Below the pieces are notes generated by a model. It was not told where the DNA came from, did not search any database, and saw only the letters and a program-made list of their open reading frames with translations. The translations under genes and the position numbers were made by a program. 11,313 bases of DNA from Candidatus Omnitrophota bacterium. GTDB lineage: Bacteria; Omnitrophota; Gorgyraeia; Duberdicusellales; 4484-171. The stretch lies in contig JAQVOZ010000030.1 in the NCBI GenBank assembly GCA_028702365.1, positions 1 through 11,313 on the forward strand. The letters run 5' to 3'. Below are positions 7,007 to 11,313 of the stretch, piece after piece; position 1 is the first letter of the stretch, and each line of letters begins with the position of its first letter.

Positions 7007-7717
7007 TCAATAACCTATGAAGCTTTCTATCTGCACGTTTTCTTTTTCGCACCCTAAGTCAAAACACAGACCCTTCATCGTTGTGACCATTCCCGGCGGG
7101 CCATAAATAAAAATTGTGCGGCTTGTCAGATCGATAACCTTTGCTGCTATTAAATTTTTGTCTATAAATCCAAACACACATGTGTCATCTTTCGGCGCGC
7201 AATCGGTGATCGTATATATTATTTTTATATTATTGTTGGCGCATCTTAATGAGTCAAGTTCTTTTCTAAAAGCTATATCCTCTTCTCTTCTGTTTGAATA
7301 AAACATAAGTACATCCGTGTCCAACCTCTCTTCACATATATATTCCAATATTGAAACAACCGGGGTTATGCCTATACCGCCTATCAAAAAGGCAATACTC
7401 TTCATTTCTTCTTTGAAAACTATGCTTCCAAGCGGAGCCTGCACTAATATTTCTTCGCCCTTAACCAGATTAATGAGTTTGTTTGAAAATTCGCTTTCGC
7501 TTAAACGCTTAGTGACCTCGATATAAGGCTTTTGAGGCGAGCAGGAAAACGAGAGATATTTATTCAAATCTTTATTCTTCCTGTTATTTTCGTCAAAAAC
7601 AAGCTGCAGGAATTGCCCTGGAATAAAATTTATTTTTTCAGGCGGTAAAAAACGGAAACTCATAACCGTGGGGGTTCTTTTTACCTTTTCGATAAATTTT
7701 ACTCTTACTTCCTTCAT
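7007..7717 (-). CDS. Ferredoxin-NAD(P) reductase-like FAD oxidoreductase
   Basis: A 236-residue cytoplasmic flavoprotein of the ferredoxin-NADP reductase superfamily, moving electrons between NAD(P)H and an unknown partner. The FAD-binding barrel spans about 1-100, with PGQFLQL (33-39) and KYLSFS (53-58), which sits where the family has RxYS or RPLS; here lysine replaces the usual arginine. The nucleotide domain follows, with IGGIGITP (112-119 region), YGPPGM (205-210) and the C-terminal ESFIGY (231-236) that stacks on the flavin in this family. There is no 2Fe-2S ferredoxin domain and no cysteine cluster, so a separate electron carrier is needed. The ATG at 7717 overlaps the stop of the lactate dehydrogenase gene (ATGA), so the two are translated together. 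Its partner could be a ferredoxin, a cytochrome or the downstream Fe-S proteins. Confidence 0.88.
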   Translation of the reverse strand: MKEVRVKFIEKVKRTPTVMSFRFLPPEKINFIPGQFLQLVFDENNRKNKDLNKYLSFSCSPQKPYIEVTKRLSESEFSNKLINLVKGEEILVQAPLGSIVFKEEMKSIAFLIGGIGITPVVSILEYICEERLDTDVLMFYSNRREEDIAFRKELDSLRCANNNIKIIYTITDCAPKDDTCVFGFIDKNLIAAKVIDLTSRTIFIYGPPGMVTTMKGLCFDLGCEKENVQIESFIGY

Positions 7718-8658
7718 AATCCGCTTGAGGCTATAACCTCTTTTATAAGCTTGGCTGATTTTTGGAAACTGGCTATTTCCCCAGGCGCAAGCTCTGGCTT
7801 AAGAAGCTCCCTTACCCCTTTTCTATCTACAACTGCAGGCACGCTCATATAAACATCAGCTACATTGTAATAATTATCTACAAGAGAAGAAACCGGCAAA
7901 ATAGAATTTTCGTCTTTTAAAATAGCGCTGGTTATCCTGGTAAGCGCAAGGCCTATGCCATAGGAAGTCTCTCCTTTTTTTTCGATAACTTCATAGGCAA
8001 AATTCTTAACTTCGCTAAATATTCCGCCAAGGGTCGCCTTTACGTCGCATTTATTGCTGCACATAGGGCAATAATCCTTGAACAAAACTCCTCCAATCAT
8101 TGCGCGGCTCCACACCGGAAATTCACTGTCTCCGTGCTCGCCCAGTATATAAGCGTGGACATTACGTGCATCTATGTTGCAATGTTTGGATAATAAAAGC
8201 TTAAGCCTTGCGCTATCTAAAACAGTTCCTGAGCCTAAAACCTCGCGCCATGGCTTTTGAGAAATTTTATAAGCTGCGTAGCTTAGCACATCTACCGGAT
8301 TTGTTACAATAAGGAATACCGCATCTTTTGCATGGCCCATTATTTTGGGGATTATATTTTTATAAATATCTACGTTTTGTTTTGCAAGCTCTAAACGCGA
8401 TTGCCCCTTACTTTGTTTTGCTCCAGCAGTGATAACTACAATATCGGAACCTTCTAAATCAGGGTAATCGCCGGCTTTGATATCAACCGGGTAAACAAAA
8501 GGCATACAGCTTGCAAGGTCCATAACCTCGCCGGTAAGCCGGCGTCTGTCAACATCAACAATAACTATTGAGCGCGCGAGATTTGCCATCATTAAACTGT
8601 AAGCATAGCGCATGCCCACATTGCCCGCGCCTATAATTGATACTTTTGGTTTTAGCAT
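7714..8658 (-). CDS. ldh: L-lactate dehydrogenase (NAD-dependent)
   Basis: Interconverts pyruvate and L-lactate with NADH, the usual fermentative step for recycling NADH. The 314-residue length is normal. GAGNVG (10-15) begins the Rossmann fold and Asp35 should favour NAD over NADP. The substrate loop reads AGAKQSKGQSRLEL (79-91 region): Gln82 is the lactate-type specificity residue (malate dehydrogenases have Arg) and Arg88 is the mobile-loop arginine. Asn120 (VTNPVD), Asp148 and Arg151 (LDSAR), and His175 (GEHGDSEF) complete the active site. A cysteine group CPMCSNKC (Cys197, 200, 204) precedes the helix, as in the Thermotoga maritima enzyme. It is the first gene after a strong promoter and overlaps the FNR-like gene by 4 bases. 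There is no clear Shine-Dalgarno before the ATG at 8658. A lactate-like malate dehydrogenase is less likely because of Gln82. Confidence 0.93.
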   Translation of the reverse strand: MLKPKVSIIGAGNVGMRYAYSLMMANLARSIVIVDVDRRRLTGEVMDLASCMPFVYPVDIKAGDYPDLEGSDIVVITAGAKQSKGQSRLELAKQNVDIYKNIIPKIMGHAKDAVFLIVTNPVDVLSYAAYKISQKPWREVLGSGTVLDSARLKLLLSKHCNIDARNVHAYILGEHGDSEFPVWSRAMIGGVLFKDYCPMCSNKCDVKATLGGIFSEVKNFAYEVIEKKGETSYGIGLALTRITSAILKDENSILPVSSLVDNYYNVADVYMSVPAVVDRKGVRELLKPELAPGEIASFQKSAKLIKEVIASSGL

Positions 8659-8710
8659 TTTTTTGCTGCTTTATAAGCTATGACGCAATCACTACCCGAC
8701 AGAGTATATT

Positions 8711-8738
8711 ATTATAACGCTGGTTTAACCGGTGTCAA
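8711..8738 (-). promoter_or_regulatory. sigma70-type promoter of the ldh operon
   Basis: On the minus strand there is a perfect -35 TTGACA (8738-8733), a 16-base spacer, and a perfect -10 TATAAT (8716-8711). Transcription would start near 8704, leaving a leader of about 46 bases. The spacer contains the symmetric GGTTTAACC (8722-8730), and a perfect 10-bp palindrome lies just upstream of the -35, so the promoter may be repressor-controlled. Confidence 0.8.
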
Positions 8739-8739
8739 A

Positions 8740-8749
8740 GACTTAAGTC
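8740..8749. promoter_or_regulatory. Palindrome beside the ldh -35, possible operator
   Basis: GACTTAAGTC is a perfect 10-bp palindrome, one base from the -35 hexamer of the ldh promoter. Together with GGTTTAACC in the spacer it may bind a dimeric regulator (for example one sensing redox state), but no regulator is encoded here and chance cannot be excluded. Confidence 0.35.
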
Positions 8750-8857
8750 CGTCCGGAATTGATACTTTTCTACTTTTACAGGCTACAACATGGCAAAAAG
8801 CAAAGAATAAATATTTTTTCATAAATGATACTTAAAGCTGGCTTAAAACCATAAGTT

Positions 8858-8866
8858 TGATAAAAT
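8858..8866 (+). promoter_or_regulatory. Extended -10 promoter of the CinA-like gene, possible leaderless start
   Basis: TGATAAAAT is an extended -10 element (TG, one base, TAAAAT), with no good -35 at the right distance. Transcription would start at about the ATG at 8873, so the mRNA may be leaderless; in agreement, no Shine-Dalgarno precedes that ATG. The rest of the 214-bp divergent gap (8659-8872) holds the ldh promoter and a direct repeat TGATACTT at 8760 and 8826. Confidence 0.45.
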
Positions 8867-8872
8867 ATTGAT

Positions 8873-9346
8873 ATGGCTAGATTGAAAAATTTAATTTTTT
8901 ATCTTCGTATTAAAAAATTGACAATATCTGCAGCTGAGTCCGTCAGCGGCGGTTATCTGTCTTATCTGCTCACAAAAACACCTGGAAGCTCAAAAGTATT
9001 TCAGGGCAGTTTAATAGTTTATTCGCTTGAAAGCAAAAATAAACTACTGCGCATTCCAATTCCTCTGCTTAAAAAAACTCAGGGCGTTTCAGAAAATATT
9101 TCAATCCTCCTTGCGAAAAGAACAAAACAATTTTTTAAAACAGACCTGGCGATTTCTTTGGTGGGTTTTGCTTCAATCCCGGCTCAAAAGGGTAAAAAAG
9201 CAGGCACAATATTTATGGCTGTCGCGGATAGATATGGTGCGATCTCAAAAAAAATCCTGATTAAAGGAAGCAGGGATTATGTTCGTAAACAAGCAAGCAT
9301 TTTGGCTATCGAATTAATCTGCAAAAGAATAGCCGGCACCCGATAA
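8873..9346 (+). CDS. CinA C-terminal domain protein, divergent (NMN amidohydrolase-like)
   Basis: A 157-residue protein made of the CinA C-terminal domain only. In the family this domain is PncC, which deamidates nicotinamide mononucleotide to nicotinic acid mononucleotide. AESVSGG (21-27) matches the family AESCTGG with Ser23 kept, and VYSLESK (49-55) keeps the tyrosine and lysine of the active site. LTKTPGSSKVFQGS (33-46) also fits well. However, the usual VTGIAGPGGG loop is replaced by LVGFASIPAQ (96-105), and the usual cysteine of the first motif is valine, so activity may be changed or lost. The length is normal for a stand-alone PncC. The thpR gene follows 15 bases downstream on the same strand. 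The ATG at 8873 is the only sensible start, although it lacks a Shine-Dalgarno. Confidence 0.85.
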   Translation: MARLKNLIFYLRIKKLTISAAESVSGGYLSYLLTKTPGSSKVFQGSLIVYSLESKNKLLRIPIPLLKKTQGVSENISILLAKRTKQFFKTDLAISLVGFASIPAQKGKKAGTIFMAVADRYGAISKKILIKGSRDYVRKQASILAIELICKRIAGTR

Positions 9347-9361
9347 ACCCTCTTTTCTAAA

Positions 9362-9907
9362 ATGCGTTTATTCATAGCAATAGACATTCCGGAAGATTTA
9401 AAAGAAAAATTATCGCGCATAGTTACCAGGCTTAAAAAATACGATCTTGACGCAAAGTGGGTTAATACTTCAAACGTTCATATGACTTTAAAGTTTTTAG
9501 GTGAGGCCTCCGAAGAACAACTCGATAAAATTAAAGACACAATAAACATGATAGCCGGTAATTTTAGCAGATTGGAACTTAACGTAGGCAGCTTTGGTTT
9601 TTTCCCTAAAGAAACATCGCCAAGAGTATTTTTTATATCGACAGACAATGAGGAAACATTAAGAAATATCTCGCTGCAGCTTGAAGATAAACTTGAAGTA
9701 TTAGGTTTTGCTAAAGAATGCCGTTTCAAACCGCATCTTACCCTTGCACGATTTCGCAGCAAAAAAAATATTGATTGCCTTAAAAATGGAATAAAGAATA
9801 TGGCTATTGAGGCTAAATTTGAAGTTTCTGAAATAATTCTTTTTAAAAGCCTGCTTAAGCCTGCAGGGCCTGTTTATGAAAAACTATTCAGTGCAGCTCT
9901 AAAATAA
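9362..9907 (+). CDS. thpR: RNA 2',3'-cyclic phosphodiesterase (LigT family)
   Basis: A 2H-phosphoesterase that opens 2',3'-cyclic phosphate ends on RNA; also known as LigT for its reverse RNA-ligase activity. The protein is 181 residues long, normal for the family. It begins MRLFIAIDIP and has the two catalytic HxT motifs, HMT (40-42, in HMTLKFLGE) and HLT (125-127, in HLTLARF), plus the typical ending LLKPAGPVYEKL. No signal peptide. The ATG at 9362 is 15 bases after the CinA-like gene and has no Shine-Dalgarno, so translation may be coupled. CinA-thpR pairs are common in bacteria, often next to recA, but here no recA follows; a terminator and a convergent gene come instead. Confidence 0.95.
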   Translation: MRLFIAIDIPEDLKEKLSRIVTRLKKYDLDAKWVNTSNVHMTLKFLGEASEEQLDKIKDTINMIAGNFSRLELNVGSFGFFPKETSPRVFFISTDNEETLRNISLQLEDKLEVLGFAKECRFKPHLTLARFRSKKNIDCLKNGIKNMAIEAKFEVSEIILFKSLLKPAGPVYEKLFSAALK

Positions 9908-9999
9908 AAATAATTGCTTTATTTTTTAAACGAATAATCTGGCTATTTGCAGCGCTAAGCAATGAATTAAAGTTCAGCCATAAAATCATCGCCCGGCTT

Positions 10000-10023
10000 G
10001 CGCTGTTTAAGCGCTAAATTTTT
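10000..10023 (+). terminator. Weak intrinsic terminator after thpR
   Basis: GCGCT (10000-10004), a 5-base loop and AGCGC (10010-10014) form a 5-bp GC-rich stem, followed after TAAA by TTTTT (10019-10023). It would end the cinA-like/thpR transcript before the convergent gene at 10029-10403. The stem is short, so termination may be partial. The rest of 9908-10028 holds nothing recognisable. Confidence 0.5.
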
Positions 10024-10028
10024 ATCAA

Positions 10029-10403
10029 TCAGTTGAAAACCGTGTCATCTTCTGCCCAAAAATCCGTATCGTACCCTAAAACTTCTCCTGTAGCTTTATC
10101 AACAAATACCCATAAACCAGCGCCCATAACATTTTCTTTAAAATAAAGATAGACCGCCTGATAATCTTTGTCTTTCAGTTCCGGATATTCTTTTTCTGGA
10201 GCAACAAAGTATTCTTTAATGTTTTTATTATCATCATCATATATTTCATCCATTTCTTCTGTTTTATAGCCTAACTGCCTTGCTGCGCTGATTGCAATCT
10301 GAACTATTTCTTCTTTTGCTAACTGATTGCTTTGCAAGAATGCAGCTCTTGGCATAAAACATATCATAATAAAAAATAAACATAAAAATAGTATTTTTGA
10401 CAT
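10029..10403 (-). CDS. Small secreted PepSY-like protein of unknown function
   Basis: A 124-residue protein with a clear N-terminal signal peptide: Lys3, then a hydrophobic core (4-17) and a possible cleavage site after PRAA (about residue 21). No lipobox cysteine was seen. The mature part starts with a helix (LAKEEIVQIAISAARQLGY, 28-46), followed by an acidic DDDNK stretch and a beta-rich end with VYLYFKEN (84-91), WVFVDKATGEVLGYD (98-112). The helix-then-strands layout and the final DxxTGEVLGY resemble PepSY-type domains, known as inhibitory propeptides or small periplasmic modules; this match is by eye only. It lies downstream of pgsA-pgpA on the same strand, 56 bases after pgpA. The start at 10403 has no Shine-Dalgarno, only A-rich sequence. 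Confidence 0.65.
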   Translation of the reverse strand: MSKILFLCLFFIMICFMPRAAFLQSNQLAKEEIVQIAISAARQLGYKTEEMDEIYDDDNKNIKEYFVAPEKEYPELKDKDYQAVYLYFKENVMGAGLWVFVDKATGEVLGYDTDFWAEDDTVFN

Positions 10404-10459
10404 CTTTTTTACTTTTATTTTCTATCGTCCTTCTGCTGCTGTACTCTGTTACCTGATTT

Positions 10460-10921
10460 CTATGCCACAAACAGCCTTACTATCCAAAGCGCAATCAAAG
10501 AATAAAATCCAGCCATTAAATCATCACCAACCACACCAGGTGCGCCTTTTAAGCACTCGATTTTATCGATAGGCCAAATTTTAAAGGCATCAAATATGCG
10601 GAAAAGTATGAAGGCACAAACAACAAACCTGATATCATAGGGAACAAACAAAAGGGATAAAAGCATGCCCGAAAAATCATCTATAACTATTTTTTTGCAG
10701 TCTTTTTCGTTGAAAATTTTTTCTGCGCGCCCGGACAGTAAAAAAGAAAGCAATATTGAAATGCCGGTGAAAATTAAAAAATAATAGTTCGCCCCTATAA
10801 GCAGAAAAATAATGACTGCAACAACTGAGGCAAGTGTTCCGCTTAGAAGCGGCGCGTAGCCTACGCCAAAAAGCGTCGTTATCGCTATGGTCAGCTTATC
10901 AAACAAAGTTGTTTTTGTCAT
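10460..10921 (-). CDS. pgpA: Phosphatidylglycerophosphatase A
   Basis: Removes the phosphate from phosphatidylglycerol phosphate to give phosphatidylglycerol, in the inner membrane. The 153-residue protein shows the PgpA pattern: FGVGYAPLLSGTLAS (18-32), VIDDFSG (79-85, usually VIDExxG, so Asp replaces the Glu), FRIFDAFKIWPID (107-119) and GVVGDDLMAGFY (129-140). The conserved aspartates are the likely Mg-binding catalytic residues. About four membrane segments can be seen (32-44, 47-63, 98-110 and 136-152). It lies 46 bases after pgsA, which makes its substrate, so the two probably share a transcript. There is no Shine-Dalgarno at the ATG at 10921. The Asp-for-Glu change is conservative and should not abolish activity. 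Confidence 0.93.
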   Translation of the reverse strand: MTKTTLFDKLTIAITTLFGVGYAPLLSGTLASVVAVIIFLLIGANYYFLIFTGISILLSFLLSGRAEKIFNEKDCKKIVIDDFSGMLLSLLFVPYDIRFVVCAFILFRIFDAFKIWPIDKIECLKGAPGVVGDDLMAGFYSLIALWIVRLFVA

Positions 10922-10967
10922 ATTGTTAGATTATTGAAAACAGAAGTTTAAAGGCTGAATTTAGATT

Positions 10968-11313
10968 TCAAAATGTCTTAATCAGCCGCCGGTTTATCCA
11001 AAAATAATACACGCCGGAAAAAAGTGTGATAAAGACAACATACCACATCATTGCAAGCGTTACTTTTGCATACAGGAAAATAACGATGGGCTGTTGCGGA
11101 AATTTCATGAAAAGCAGTAATGCTATGAAAATAACAACTATTCCGGCAACTTGCGAAACTGTTTTATGTTTACCCCAACGTTTAGCCTCAAGAACTTCCC
11201 CTGATTTTAAAACATAGAGCCGAAGGCCTGTGACTATGAATTCTCTAAGCATTATTACGGCTACCATCCAGGCATTTACCACTATCTTAAGCTGCAAGAA
11301 CGCCAAAAAAACT
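10968..11313 (-). CDS. pgsA: CDP-diacylglycerol-glycerol-3-phosphate 3-phosphatidyltransferase, 5' end outside window
   Basis: Membrane enzyme that joins CDP-diacylglycerol and glycerol-3-phosphate to make phosphatidylglycerol phosphate, the substrate of the next gene. Only the C-terminal 114 residues are present; the frame stays open to the window edge, so the true start is beyond 11313. The leftmost part reads WMVAVIMLREFIVTGLR, then a GEVLEAKRWGKHKTVSQ block; the LREFxVxGLR and GKxKTxxQ patterns are typical of PgsA. The catalytic DGxxAR motif lies upstream, outside the window, so it cannot be checked. Two hydrophobic segments follow, as expected for the last membrane helices. A methionine-like start inside this fragment would be a TTG at 11306, which I reject because the homology continues upstream. 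pgpA follows 46 bases downstream. Confidence 0.92.
   Translation of the reverse strand, partial: VFLAFLQLKIVVNAWMVAVIMLREFIVTGLRLYVLKSGEVLEAKRWGKHKTVSQVAGIVVIFIALLLFMKFPQQPIVIFLYAKVTLAMMWYVVFITLFSGVYYFWINRRLIKTF

Noticed and set aside
8790..8810. Six-codon mini-ORF (MAKSKE) in the divergent gap, as a leader peptide
   Set aside because: No Shine-Dalgarno, no attenuator hairpin after it and no amino-acid bias; chance is enough.
11304..11306. TTG at 11306 as the start of the pgsA fragment
   Set aside because: The frame is open to the window edge and the family motif DGxxAR must lie upstream, so this is an internal codon.

Overview
The window looks like a chromosomal segment of an AT-rich, probably anaerobic and uncultivated bacterium. 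The gene content (a DUF4912 protein in an operon with three different family-57 glycoside hydrolases, a Thermotoga-like L-lactate dehydrogenase, a stand-alone NifU-type scaffold, bacterial pgsA/pgpA) would fit Omnitrophota or Elusimicrobiota best, with Aquificota or Thermotogota-like lineages as alternatives. This placement is an inference from gene families; no rRNA or other phylogenetic marker is present. No tRNA, rRNA, CRISPR array, transposase or phage gene was seen.

Region 1 (1-5504, minus strand) is an alpha-glucan operon. A near-consensus sigma70 promoter (5476-5504) precedes, in transcription order, a DUF4912 protein with a lysine-rich tail, a GH57 1,4-alpha-glucan branching enzyme, a COG1449-type GH57 enzyme and a GH57 4-alpha-glucanotransferase/alpha-amylase that runs off the left edge. 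All three GH57 proteins keep the glutamate nucleophile and the aspartate acid/base motifs, so each is probably active. Together they would branch, rearrange and degrade intracellular glycogen-like glucan.

Region 2 (5552-8738, minus strand) is a redox and Fe-S cluster of genes. A strong promoter with palindromes around it drives L-lactate dehydrogenase, which overlaps a ferredoxin-NAD(P) reductase-like flavoprotein by 4 bases. After a 206-bp spacer full of inverted repeats come a small NifU-domain scaffold, an unrecognised helical protein that may be ferritin-like, and a short NapH-like membrane protein with two cysteine clusters. Whether the two halves share one transcript is unknown.

Region 3 (8873-10023, plus strand) holds a divergent CinA C-terminal-domain protein and the RNA 2',3'-cyclic phosphodiesterase thpR, ending at a hairpin terminator. 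Region 4 (10029-11313, minus strand) holds the 3' part of pgsA, then pgpA, the two consecutive steps of phosphatidylglycerol synthesis, and last a small secreted PepSY-like protein of unknown function.

Only three genes have a clear Shine-Dalgarno sequence; many others have none. The points most worth a second look are the structured spacer at 6819-6992, the uncharacterised redox set around it, the DUF4912 protein, and the eroded active-site loop of the CinA-like protein.
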